A stretch of 64,000 nt of DNA from VRUE01 sp044867645 (lineage in GTDB: Bacteria; Actinomycetota; Thermoleophilia; Solirubrobacterales; 70-9), in NCBI GenBank assembly GCA_044867645.1, contig JBIOVI010000007.1, forward strand, positions 1-64,000, given 5' to 3'. Shown one piece after another: positions 8,142 through 16,520 of the stretch. The notes below the pieces were generated by a model, which was not told the origin of the DNA, searched no databases, and saw nothing but the letters and a program-made list of their open reading frames with translations. The position numbers and the translations under genes were made by a program. How positions within the stretch are numbered: the stretch's first letter is position 1; each line of letters opens with the position of its first letter.

Positions 8142-9614
8142 ATGGAGAGCACGACCGCTACGCAGAGCAGACGGCACCAGGCCGTCTCCCTGCCGAGAAA
8201 ACCACCCCTCAACTCGGAGGGGCGCGAAGCAAAACGGAGGGGCGCCGTGCTCGCGCGAATGCTCTACGTCGGAGACTCTCTCGCCGCGGTCCTGGCGGCG
8301 ACGCTCGCGGTCTTCACGCTTGGCGGCGTCGACCCGGTGGCGCAGCTCGCTTACGTCGTCTTCTGTGGAGCGATCTGGCCCCTAGCCGCCTTCAGCATCG
8401 GCCTTTATCGCGGCGATCAGCTGGCGGCCTGGGCTTCCGCCGTCTCTGAGGTTCCCCGCGCCGTCGTCGCCCTGCTGCTGATCACCTGGTCGCTGTTCGG
8501 GGTCGCCTCGTTGCTCCAGCTCGATCACGGGGTGGCGCTCACCTTCGTCACTGTCGCCGCTATCGCGATCTTCGCCGCGCTCGCCCGCACGAGCGTGCGG
8601 GCCGGCCTGCACCGAACTCCGGAGCTACGCCAGCGAACCCTGATCCTCGGCTCGGGTGTCGTCGCCGGACAGGTCGTGGACAAGCTGAAGGCGAACGCGC
8701 AGTTCGGCCTCGTCCCGGTGGGAATCGTCGACGACGACGTCCACGACGTCGGCACTCCGGACCTGCCCTTGCTGGGACGCTTCGACGACCTCGAGTCGAT
8801 CATCGAGTCGTCTGAAGTGGATCGCGTGATCATCGCCTTCTCGCGCGCCAGCCACGAGCAGCTGCTCGAGTCGATCCGGGCCTGCCGCGATGCCGGCGTG
8901 GTGATCGACATCGTCCCCCGGCTCTTCGAGTTTCTCGACGGCGTGCGATCGCTCGACCAGGTCGGTGGGCTGCCGCTGCTCTCGATCGGCACCGCCCACC
9001 TGACTTCGGTCTCGATGACCGCCAAGCGCACCCTGGACGTGGTCGGGTCGCTACTGGCGATACTCGTGCTCTCGCCGCTGATGATCGCGACCGCGATCGC
9101 GATCAAGCTCGAGTCGAGCGGTCCAGTCTTCTTCCGCCAGCCCCGGGCCGGTCGCCGTCGCTCGAGCTTCAAGCTGATCAAGTTCCGCTCGATGTACAGC
9201 GACGCGGAGCAGCGCAAGCAGGAGCTGGACAACCTCAACGAAGCCGACGACGGCGTCATGTTCAAGATCCGAGAGGACCCCCGCGTAACGCGGGTCGGCC
9301 GCGCCCTGCGCCGCTTCTCCCTCGACGAGCTGCCCCAGCTGTTCAATGTGCTGAAGGGCGAGATGAGCCTGGTCGGTCCGCGACCCCTGATCTTCCCCGA
9401 GACCGCGGCGCTGGACGAGCACTGGCACCTGCGCCGGCTCGAGCTTCGGCCTGGCCTGACCGGGCCATGGCAGGTGTACGGGCGCTCGCAGAGCCCGTTC
9501 CAGGAGATGGTCCGCTTCGACTACCAGTACGTGGCAGGCTGGTCGCTTGCGCGCGATATCGAGATCCTGCTCGAGACCGTCCCCGCGGTGCTTTCGGGCA
9601 GAGGCGCGTACTGA
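8142..9614 (+). CDS. Initiating undecaprenyl-phosphate sugar-phosphotransferase (WbaP/CpsE type)
   Basis: 490 residues from ATG 8142 (TTG at 8100 would add 14). Four N-terminal transmembrane helices (~35-150) are followed by a Rossmann-like domain (LILGSGVVAGQVVDKL; VPVGIVDDDVHDVG) and a further helix near TLDVVGSLLAILVLSPLMIA. The C-terminal bacterial sugar transferase domain has FFRQPRAGRR, KLIKFRSMYSDAE, FSLDELPQLFNVLKGEMSLV and GPRPL. It transfers a sugar-1-phosphate from an NDP-sugar to undecaprenyl phosphate at the inner membrane, the first step of repeat-unit assembly. It opens a three-gene run with the Wzc-like and WecG/TagA-like genes. Confidence 0.93.
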   Translation: MESTTATQSRRHQAVSLPRKPPLNSEGREAKRRGAVLARMLYVGDSLAAVLAATLAVFTLGGVDPVAQLAYVVFCGAIWPLAAFSIGLYRGDQLAAWASAVSEVPRAVVALLLITWSLFGVASLLQLDHGVALTFVTVAAIAIFAALARTSVRAGLHRTPELRQRTLILGSGVVAGQVVDKLKANAQFGLVPVGIVDDDVHDVGTPDLPLLGRFDDLESIIESSEVDRVIIAFSRASHEQLLESIRACRDAGVVIDIVPRLFEFLDGVRSLDQVGGLPLLSIGTAHLTSVSMTAKRTLDVVGSLLAILVLSPLMIATAIAIKLESSGPVFFRQPRAGRRRSSFKLIKFRSMYSDAEQRKQELDNLNEADDGVMFKIREDPRVTRVGRALRRFSLDELPQLFNVLKGEMSLVGPRPLIFPETAALDEHWHLRRLELRPGLTGPWQVYGRSQSPFQEMVRFDYQYVAGWSLARDIEILLETVPAVLSGRGAY

Positions 9615-9681
9615 CAGCGCGCCTGCATCGGTTCCGTCCTCCCTTCGTACAATTATCCAACTCCCCTAGGTTCCTACGAGC

Positions 9682-11283
9682 TTGCAAGCTTCCGACACCC
9701 ATCATGAGCGCCCCGTCGTCGAGCGGGTGCTGGCGATCGTCCGTCGCAATCTCCTTCTTCTGGTGATCTGCCTGGTCACGGTTCCCGCCGTGGCGCTCGG
9801 CTACTCACTGCTGCAGACGAAGGAGTACACGGCCTCGGCCTCGCTGCTGTTCGGCACGCAGAGCCTCGAAGCGAGGCTCTTGGGTGTCGAATCGAACACC
9901 GACCCGCAGCGGGAAGCGGCGACCAACGTCAAACTCGTCTCTGTCGATCAGGTATCGGTTCGGACCGCGCGCGCCCTCGATCTGCCCGAGGTGACGCCCA
10001 GCGACGTGCGCGAAGCGATTTCAGTCAATCCGGAAGGCGAATCGGAACTGATCGCGATCGAGGCGACGGATGAGAGCCCGCAGCTGGCGACCACGCTCGC
10101 CAACACGTTCGCGCGCCAGTACATCGCCTTCAGCGAGGAGGAGGAAAAGGCGAAGATCGAACAGGCCAAGTCGGTGGTCGAATCCAGGTACGAAGAACTG
10201 CGGCCGTTCGAACAGGAAGGCAGCGCGGGACAGGTGTTGAACCGGCGCGCACGACAGCTCGAAGCACTGGCGGCCCTACAGACCGGCAAAGCGGAACTTG
10301 CGCAGCCCGCCACCGTGCCCTCTTCCCCCTCTTCGCCCCGCACGACGCGCAACGTGGCGCTCGGCATCCTGCTCGGGCTCCTGCTCGGCATCGGGCTCGC
10401 GGTCGTGCGCGAGCAGTTCGATCGCCGCCTCAGGGACCTCGAGGACGTCGAAGACATACTGCGCCTCCCGGTGCTCGGCACGATCCCCCGCAGTCGGGCG
10501 ATCTCCGATCGTGGCGCGGGAGCCGAATTGACCCCCACTGGGTCCGAGGGGGAGGCATTCCGCATGCTTCGTGCCAGCCTCCACTACTTCAACGTCGACC
10601 GCACGGTGACCTCGATCCTGGTCACCTCTGCGGCGGCCCAGGACGGTAAGACCACCGTCGCCTGGAACCTCGCCCTGGCCGAGGCTCGGGCGGGGACCAG
10701 GATCTTGTATATCGAGGCGGATCTGCGGCGACCCTCGCTTGCCAGCTCCCTTGGCATCAACGACGACGACGGCCTCAGCCTGGTGCTTGCCGGGGTCAGC
10801 CAGCCCACCGGCGCGATTAAGACCATTAAGGGCGTCGACGTGCTCACGGCGGGGCCCCTACCTCCCAATCCAGCGGAGCTGATCGAGTCGAAACGGATGA
10901 GCGAGCTGCTGAAATGGGCGGAGAAAGAGTACGACCGCGTCGTCGTCGACACGCCCCCCTCGGCGGTCGTCGCGGACGCGGTGCCGCTCTTCAACCTGAT
11001 CGGTGGCATCGCTGTGGTCGTGCGACTGCAGGAGAGCCCTCGCGAGCCACTCGAACAACTCAAAGACCAGCTCGTGAACACCAATGCGCCAGTGCTCGGC
11101 ATCGTCGTCAACGGGGTCGAGGGCCCCGCCGACAGCAGCTACTACCGAGGCCAGACGGCAACCGGTCCGTTCGCCACGAATAAGCCCGCGCAGCAGGAAA
11201 TGGGAACGCAAGAGCCGTCGCCCCCCGCGGACGAGCAAGGCAACAGCGCCGCGATGGCGCCCAGCCGCCAGACCTCATCCTGA
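9682..11283 (+). CDS. Wzc-like chain-length protein fused to CpsD/CapB-type tyrosine kinase
   Basis: 533 residues from a TTG start. It has an N-terminal Wzz domain with a first transmembrane helix (~22-45), a periplasmic helical region and a second helix (~225-245, VALGILLGLLLGIGLAVV). A cytoplasmic ATPase follows: Walker A region AAAQDGKTTVAWNLA, Walker A' ILYIEADLRRP and Walker B VVVDTPPSAVVAD. This is the BY-kinase/co-polymerase layout that controls chain length and export. Walker A' has Glu where the family usually has Asp. The C-terminal tail has only one Tyr pair (SSYYRG) rather than a Tyr cluster, so autophosphorylation control may differ. Confidence 0.9.
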   Translation: MQASDTHHERPVVERVLAIVRRNLLLLVICLVTVPAVALGYSLLQTKEYTASASLLFGTQSLEARLLGVESNTDPQREAATNVKLVSVDQVSVRTARALDLPEVTPSDVREAISVNPEGESELIAIEATDESPQLATTLANTFARQYIAFSEEEEKAKIEQAKSVVESRYEELRPFEQEGSAGQVLNRRARQLEALAALQTGKAELAQPATVPSSPSSPRTTRNVALGILLGLLLGIGLAVVREQFDRRLRDLEDVEDILRLPVLGTIPRSRAISDRGAGAELTPTGSEGEAFRMLRASLHYFNVDRTVTSILVTSAAAQDGKTTVAWNLALAEARAGTRILYIEADLRRPSLASSLGINDDDGLSLVLAGVSQPTGAIKTIKGVDVLTAGPLPPNPAELIESKRMSELLKWAEKEYDRVVVDTPPSAVVADAVPLFNLIGGIAVVVRLQESPREPLEQLKDQLVNTNAPVLGIVVNGVEGPADSSYYRGQTATGPFATNKPAQQEMGTQEPSPPADEQGNSAAMAPSRQTSS

Positions 11284-11293
11284 GTCTGCAGCG

Positions 11294-12136
11294 ATGAGCC
11301 ACGGCGACGACCGGCGCGCCGCGACCCGGCTTGAAGTGCTCGGCTGCCCGCTGGACGTCGTCAATATGGACGAAGCCGTCGCGCGCTGCGAGCAGGCGAT
11401 CGCGTCGCGTCGCTACCTGCAGCACATGAGCGTCAACGCGGCAAAGCTCGTCGCGCTTCGCGACGACCCCGAGATGCGGACGATGATCGCCCGATGCGGG
11501 CTGATCACGGCCGACGGCCAGAGCGTCGTCTGGGCGGCGCGGCTGCTTGGCGCAAAGCTGCCCGAAAGGGTCGCCGGCATCGACTTGATGACCCGGCTGC
11601 TCGCGGCCGCCGACGCAAACGGCCATAGCGTCTACGTGCTGGGGGCGCACCGCGACGTGCTCGACACCGCCCTGGAACGGTTGCGTGAGCGCTATCCGCA
11701 CCTGAAGGTGGCGGGCAGCCGGGACGGCTATTACGCGGACGACAAAGCCGACGACGTCTGCGAGGAGATCCGCGCATCCGGAGCGGACATCCTCTTCGTC
11801 GCGATGAGCTCCCCCCGCAAGGAGTACTTCCTCGGCGAGCGCGGTTCCTCGCTCGGCGTGCCCTTCACGATGGGCGTGGGCGGCTCGATCGACGTGATCG
11901 CCGGCCTGACCCGGCGGGCACCCCGCGCGCTGCAGCGCGCGGGGCTCGAGTGGGCCTACCGCCTCGCGCAGGAGCCCCGCCGGCTCGCCCGCCGCTACTT
12001 CACCACCAACGCCCGCTTTGCCTGGATGGTGCTGCGGGCTTTCGTCACTCGGCGTGGGAGTGCGGTCGTTTCCCCAGCGCCCGGCGAACCATCGGCCGCA
12101 GTGGCGAGAACAGAGCCGAGCGGCCCGCCCCGCTGA
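11294..12136 (+). CDS. WecG/TagA/CpsF-family glycosyltransferase
   Basis: 280 residues. The family hallmarks are HMSVNAAKLVALRDDPEMR, LITADGQSVVWAARLLG, ERVAGIDLM, VYVLGAHRDVLDTALERL, ILFVAMSSPRKEYFL and MGVGGSIDVIAGLTRRAP. GT26 enzymes add N-acetylmannosamine-type sugars to a lipid-linked acceptor, usually as the second step after the initiating transferase. The start is 10 nt after the Wzc-like stop. The last 92 nt (C-terminal ~30 residues) overlap the convergent deacetylase gene. Confidence 0.9.
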   Translation: MSHGDDRRAATRLEVLGCPLDVVNMDEAVARCEQAIASRRYLQHMSVNAAKLVALRDDPEMRTMIARCGLITADGQSVVWAARLLGAKLPERVAGIDLMTRLLAAADANGHSVYVLGAHRDVLDTALERLRERYPHLKVAGSRDGYYADDKADDVCEEIRASGADILFVAMSSPRKEYFLGERGSSLGVPFTMGVGGSIDVIAGLTRRAPRALQRAGLEWAYRLAQEPRRLARRYFTTNARFAWMVLRAFVTRRGSAVVSPAPGEPSAAVARTEPSGPPR

Positions 12137-12902
12137 GCTTCGCCCGGAAGCGCAAGGGGGTGTCGCGGTCGTCGATCGTCACCCGGGGAATCGACATTCG
12201 CGTCGCCCCGGCCTGCTCGCCGAACGGCAGGGTGAACGCGAAGGAGTAGCCGGCCGCCGTGGCGGCCGCCGCGACGCGGTCGTCCCAGGCACCGAACGGG
12301 TAGGCCAGGATCTCGCAGCAGCCGAGCCGCGCCTCTACCGCTCGCCGCGAGTCGAGCAGCTCCTGTGCCAGCGCCTCGTCGGAGAGATCCGGGAGGCGCG
12401 CGTGGGACATCGTGTGGCTGCCCACCTCCCAACCCGCCTCGACCAGCGCCTCCAGCATCGACCAGTCCATCGACCGCATCAGCCGTGGGCGGCGCTTCGC
12501 CTCGCCGGCCACCGCCGGCCAGTCGAGCGACGCGCCGGAATCGAGGTGACCGGGCAGGACGAAGACCATTCCAGTCAACGCCCGCTCCGACATCAGCGGC
12601 AGCGCGGTCGTCGCGGTGTCGGCGAAGCCGTCGTCGAAGGTGAGGAAAGCGTGGCGCCCCCGCGGGCGCTCACCGGAGACGATGCGCTGCAGGGTGGCAC
12701 GAGTGCCGCTGCGAAAACCGGCGCCGACGAGCAGGTCGAGCTGGCGCTCGAAGGTGGCGGGGGTAAGCGAGAGGTAGGGCGGGCCGTCGTCGGTGACGGA
12801 GTGGTATCCGAGGAAGACGCAGCTCCGCGAGCGGCCGCGCAGCGGCGAGCGGCGCGGGACCTGCGCCAGGCCATCGGCCCGCGACGCCCGTCCCGAGCTC
12901 AT
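12045..12902 (-). CDS. Polysaccharide deacetylase (NodB-like), first copy
   Basis: 285 residues starting at ATG 12902, in an ATGA overlap with the upstream glycosyltransferase stop. NodB motifs are visible: FLGYHSVTDDG, FLTFDDGFAD (metal Asp and catalytic Asp), GSHTMSHARLPDLS (the two metal His) and YPFGAWDD. Such enzymes remove N- or O-acetyl groups from exopolysaccharide. There is no signal peptide. The 3' end runs 92 nt into the opposite-strand WecG/TagA gene. It is the last gene of a four-gene, tightly overlapping minus-strand operon. Confidence 0.88.
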   Translation of the reverse strand: MSSGRASRADGLAQVPRRSPLRGRSRSCVFLGYHSVTDDGPPYLSLTPATFERQLDLLVGAGFRSGTRATLQRIVSGERPRGRHAFLTFDDGFADTATTALPLMSERALTGMVFVLPGHLDSGASLDWPAVAGEAKRRPRLMRSMDWSMLEALVEAGWEVGSHTMSHARLPDLSDEALAQELLDSRRAVEARLGCCEILAYPFGAWDDRVAAAATAAGYSFAFTLPFGEQAGATRMSIPRVTIDDRDTPLRFRAKLSGAGRSALFSPLRPMVRRALGKRPHSHAE

Positions 12903-13966
12903 CCGACCAGCTCCCGGTAGAGGGCGTCGAGGCGACCGCATACCTCCTCCTCGTTGAGCGAGAGAGCCCGCTTGCGCGCGGCGCGGCCCAGCCGTTGCCG
13001 CGCCTCGGGATCGCGCATCAGTTGCGCGATCGCCTCCGCCAGCGCCTTGGGCTCCCCTGGCGGGACGATCCTCGCCTCGACACCGTCGCTGACGACGTCC
13101 GGTACCCCGCCGACCCGGGTCGCAACGATCGCCCTGCCCCAGGCCATCGCCTCGAGCAGGGCAACCGGCAGTCCCTCCGACAGCGAAGGCAACACGAACA
13201 GCCCACAGCGCTCGAACGCTTCCCCTTTCGACTCCCGATCGAGCCAGCCCGCCCAGCGGATGTTCGGCATGGCGGCCAGCTTGTCGCGCAGAGCCTGCGG
13301 GGGTTCCCCGGGGCCACCCAGCTCGAAGACCGCCTCGCCGAGATCTTCCGCGCAGAGCTCGGTCGCGGCGACCATCTGCTCGCCGCCCTTGACCGGATTT
13401 TCGAAGCCGCCGATGAAGAGGACGTGCGGTTCCTCCGCGACGGCACCCGCGAGACGCGCGGGCACCGACGGCGCCGCGTTGGGGATGACCCCGATTCCCT
13501 CGACCCCGAAGCAGCGTTCGATCGTGCGGGCGCTCTCGGCGGAGACGGCGAGGACGCGGTTCGCGGCACTCAGGCCACGGCGAACGAAGGATCGGCGGGC
13601 GGGCCCGAGCCGCGCGGCGAACTCCTCGGCGTCCCCCGGCCCGCCGTGGATCTGGACCACGACCGGGCGGCGCAGCAGCCTGGCCACGAAGACGCAGACC
13701 GACTTGCGGTAGAGGCTGCCCCGCACCGCGCTGTGGACGTGGACCACTCGCTTGCCCGGCCGCAAGCACCAGGCGGTCAGCGAGACGAGCCCACGGCAGA
13801 AGACCCAGAGCCGCGACGCCGGCTGGAAGCCGCCCCAGGTCACGATCGGGTCGAGCCGGTAGCGCTCGGCCAGCGAGGAGTCGAGCAGGTCGCGCATCAC
13901 CGCCGCCATCCCGCCCTTCCCGGCCGGATCCGGCCCGACCTGCGCAACCCGAATCTCGACGCTCAC
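12899..13966 (-). CDS. GT4-type glycosyltransferase
   Basis: 355 residues from a GTG start that overlaps the upstream stop (GTGA). It shows the two-Rossmann GT-B layout: VGPDPAGKGGMAAVM near the N-terminus, VVHVHSAVRGSLYRK, VVVQIHGGPGDAEEF, then PHVLFIGGFENPVKGGEQM and LFVLPSLSEGLPVALLEAMA (the E-x7-E nucleotide-sugar motif). It likely adds a sugar to the lipid-linked repeat unit on the cytoplasmic side. It sits between the polymerase-like gene and the deacetylase gene, with 4-nt overlaps on both sides, so translation is probably coupled. Confidence 0.9.
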   Translation of the reverse strand: MSVEIRVAQVGPDPAGKGGMAAVMRDLLDSSLAERYRLDPIVTWGGFQPASRLWVFCRGLVSLTAWCLRPGKRVVHVHSAVRGSLYRKSVCVFVARLLRRPVVVQIHGGPGDAEEFAARLGPARRSFVRRGLSAANRVLAVSAESARTIERCFGVEGIGVIPNAAPSVPARLAGAVAEEPHVLFIGGFENPVKGGEQMVAATELCAEDLGEAVFELGGPGEPPQALRDKLAAMPNIRWAGWLDRESKGEAFERCGLFVLPSLSEGLPVALLEAMAWGRAIVATRVGGVPDVVSDGVEARIVPPGEPKALAEAIAQLMRDPEARQRLGRAARKRALSLNEEEVCGRLDALYRELVG

Positions 13967-15234
13967 TGCGCCGGCTGCGGCGGGGACTCTGGCGGCGGCC
14001 GACAGGCCGCCGCGAAGGCGAGCCCCAGCGCCGTCGGAGCCACGTACTCGATCGAGCCGTTGACGATCGCGTAGACGAGCAGCGGAACCAGAACGATGTT
14101 CTCGAGCGGAGACCTGAGCAGGGCGAGCCAGAGCAGCGCCCACAGCGCGAACCCGACGACGCCGAGCTGCACGCCGACCTCGATCAGGTCCGAGTGGCCG
14201 ATGAAGACCTTGCCGAGGTCGTGCAGCTCCTGCTCTTCCACCGACCGCAGCCCGGTGCCGAACAACCACTCCGGCGGCCCGGCGTTCCACCACGGCGTGA
14301 AGGCAGCCTGCCAGATCTCCCCGCGCCCGGAGCCGATCGAGGAAAGCGAGGTCTCCTGCGTCGACTCCTGGTTGAAGCGGTTTTTGACCACCTGGATCCC
14401 GCCACTTGCCAGGGCGACGAGAAGGATCGTCAGGACGGTTGCCAAGGCGCGCCGGCTGAGCCGCGAGCGCAGCACGAACATCAGCACCACGACCAGCAGA
14501 GCGAGTAAAGCGGAGCGAACGCCAGTCAGCAGCGCCGGTACCGCCCCGAGGGCGAAGAACGAGGCCTGGTAGAGGATCTTACGGCTCGAGACGAGGCCCG
14601 CTGCGGCGATGACGACGAAGGTCAGCGCCATCTCGTGGAGGATCCCGCGACCGTAGCCGAGTTTCTCGCCGACGTCGTACTTGGTCCCGGTCTGCCCCAG
14701 CCCGGCGCTGACGATCCCGAGGTGGACAACCATCGCCGCCATGCAGCTGGCCAGCACGAGATTGCGGGCCCGCGGCAGCTGCTCCTGACCGCGCTCGCTC
14801 AGCACCGCCAGGCAGATAGCCGGGAAGATCAGGAACTTGGCGAACTGGATGAACTGGTCCGACTCGGTCGCGAAGACGATGTTGGCGCAGAGGACGACGA
14901 TGAACAGCACGGCGGTGACGGGGCCGAGGAGCTGGCGGTAGCGCAACGGCATCGCCAGCCAGAGCATCGCGGCTGCCGCCGCCGCGGCGACAAAGGTCTT
15001 GAGCAGAGACGGCATCAGGCCGTCGAAGATGACCAGCCAGGGCAGCGCGGCGAGCGTCACCTCGACGATGCCGAGGCGGGTGAGGCGGATCGCCACCGCC
15101 GCGGCGCAGATCGTCGCCACCAAGCCGACCCCGGCCAGGGGTGCCCTCACCACCAACCCTCCAGCGAGCACGGCCGCGCAGGCGGCGAGCACGTAGACGA
15201 GGTCCACGCGAGGCGGGTTCAACCGTGCGATCAC
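13963..15234 (-). CDS. O-antigen ligase/polymerase-type membrane protein (Wzy-like), first copy
   Basis: 423 residues with about 10-12 predicted transmembrane helices over the whole length (for example VYVLAACAAVLAGGLVV and ALLALLVVVLMFVL). A large external loop contains SSIGSGRGEIWQAAFTP and WLFGTGLRSVEEQE, followed by FIGHSDLIEVGVQLGVVGF. The R-G-E-W and G-H-N/S-like features match the Wzy_C/O-antigen ligase family. It should polymerise repeat units or ligate chains on the outer face of the membrane. It starts at GTG 15234 within a GTGA overlap with the preceding glycosyltransferase gene. Confidence 0.85.
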   Translation of the reverse strand: MIARLNPPRVDLVYVLAACAAVLAGGLVVRAPLAGVGLVATICAAAVAIRLTRLGIVEVTLAALPWLVIFDGLMPSLLKTFVAAAAAAAMLWLAMPLRYRQLLGPVTAVLFIVVLCANIVFATESDQFIQFAKFLIFPAICLAVLSERGQEQLPRARNLVLASCMAAMVVHLGIVSAGLGQTGTKYDVGEKLGYGRGILHEMALTFVVIAAAGLVSSRKILYQASFFALGAVPALLTGVRSALLALLVVVLMFVLRSRLSRRALATVLTILLVALASGGIQVVKNRFNQESTQETSLSSIGSGRGEIWQAAFTPWWNAGPPEWLFGTGLRSVEEQELHDLGKVFIGHSDLIEVGVQLGVVGFALWALLWLALLRSPLENIVLVPLLVYAIVNGSIEYVAPTALGLAFAAACRPPPESPPQPAQ

Positions 15235-16457
15235 GCGCCCCCCCGCTCCCCCAAAGGCATCGGATCGGCGGCCTCCCGAGCGGCCCCTTCGTCGCCGTTG
15301 CCACCGACGCAGCGTTCGACGAAAGCGCCGATCCGGTCGGCAACCGCGGGCCAGGCCTCCTCGGGCGGCGGGGCCAGCTCATCCGCGGTCCAGGCGCGAT
15401 CGAGGTGCTCCCGGACATGCCTGGCCGAGTCGGGGTCGCCGTTCGCAAGCGAAAGCCAGGCGGGGCGGTCGCTGACGTATTCGGCCAGAGCGTCGTCGTG
15501 GGTCCGCTCGCTCAGCGCCAGCCGCGGGATTGGCAGCGTCATGTACTGGACCGCCTTGCTCGGTAGCTGCCCGGTTAGCCAGTTTCCGACCACGATCGCG
15601 AGGTCGTATTCGGAAGCATCGGCCAGGATCTCGCCCCAGGGCATCGGGACGCGGTACTCGACCTCGACCGAGGCCGGTGCACGAGCCAGCATGCCGGCGT
15701 GGTCGTCGCCGAACTGGGTGAAGGAGATCGACTTCCAGCGCCCGCTCTCGGCAAGCGCCACCAGCAGCCTGCTGACGTCGACGCGGACGAAGGAGAGCAT
15801 TCCGTAGTGAACGAGCCGCAGGTGCTCGGGGTCGCGAGCACCCCCGACCGCCACAGCCTCGGCCGGCGCCGGCTCGTAGCCGTTGGGCCGCGCCAGGATG
15901 GGCAGGTCCGGGAAGAAGCCGGAGATCGTCTCGGCCTGCTGTTTGGTGGTGACCACCGCGCCGGCGGCCCCCTCCCAGATCGCGTGCTCGGCGCGCCGTC
16001 CCCGCGATTTCGCCAGCAGCCGGGTGTCGGTCCCCGGCGAGGTAAGCACCCAGGGATCGCCGGCATCGACGACGTAGGGAACGCCGGCCGGCCGCAGGCG
16101 GCGAGCCGCGTGGGACACCGGCGACCACGGGTAGGCAATCAGCAGCGCCGCGTCCACGTCGGGGTGCCAGCGACCGAAGCGCCGTATGCTCCAGGGCTCC
16201 CATTTGTCGAGCAGCGTGGTGCGGACCGCGGCGCCGGCGGCTCGCCTCCAGGGGGCCCGGCCACTGTCCGGAGCCCCTGGGACGGCGGGCGCCTCTCCCG
16301 GCAAGGCAGTCAGCTCGACGTCCCAGCTGCGCTCGAGGCTCTTCAGGAGCCACCGGGTGCGCTGGCCGCGTGGGGTCAGCTGCCTCGTCCCATAGCCGGA
16401 TACGACCGCGAGGCTGCGATCGTGGGGCCTCGATCGATGGGAATTCGCTGCCTCCAT
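15231..16457 (-). CDS. Glycosyltransferase (GT4-like)
   Basis: 408 residues. The N-terminal part has SLAVVSGYGTRQLTPRGQRT and a stretch ALLIAYPWSPVSHAARRL. The middle shows PYVVDAGDPWVLTS and GAAGAVVTTKQQAETI, then ILARPNGYEP, as in GT-B enzymes. The C-terminal domain is divergent: YDLAIVVGNWLTGQLPSKAVQYMT resembles the sugar-nucleotide site region. It is the first gene of the minus-strand block 12045-16457 and faces the flippase gene, with 63 nt between starts that must contain both promoters. Confidence 0.75.
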   Translation of the reverse strand: MEAANSHRSRPHDRSLAVVSGYGTRQLTPRGQRTRWLLKSLERSWDVELTALPGEAPAVPGAPDSGRAPWRRAAGAAVRTTLLDKWEPWSIRRFGRWHPDVDAALLIAYPWSPVSHAARRLRPAGVPYVVDAGDPWVLTSPGTDTRLLAKSRGRRAEHAIWEGAAGAVVTTKQQAETISGFFPDLPILARPNGYEPAPAEAVAVGGARDPEHLRLVHYGMLSFVRVDVSRLLVALAESGRWKSISFTQFGDDHAGMLARAPASVEVEYRVPMPWGEILADASEYDLAIVVGNWLTGQLPSKAVQYMTLPIPRLALSERTHDDALAEYVSDRPAWLSLANGDPDSARHVREHLDRAWTADELAPPPEEAWPAVADRIGAFVERCVGGNGDEGAAREAADPMPLGERGGA

Positions 16458-16520
16458 GGTGGCGCCGGGCCGAGAGAGCGTAGATCATGAAGCGCCGGTC
16501 GGCGGTCGATACTTACCGCT

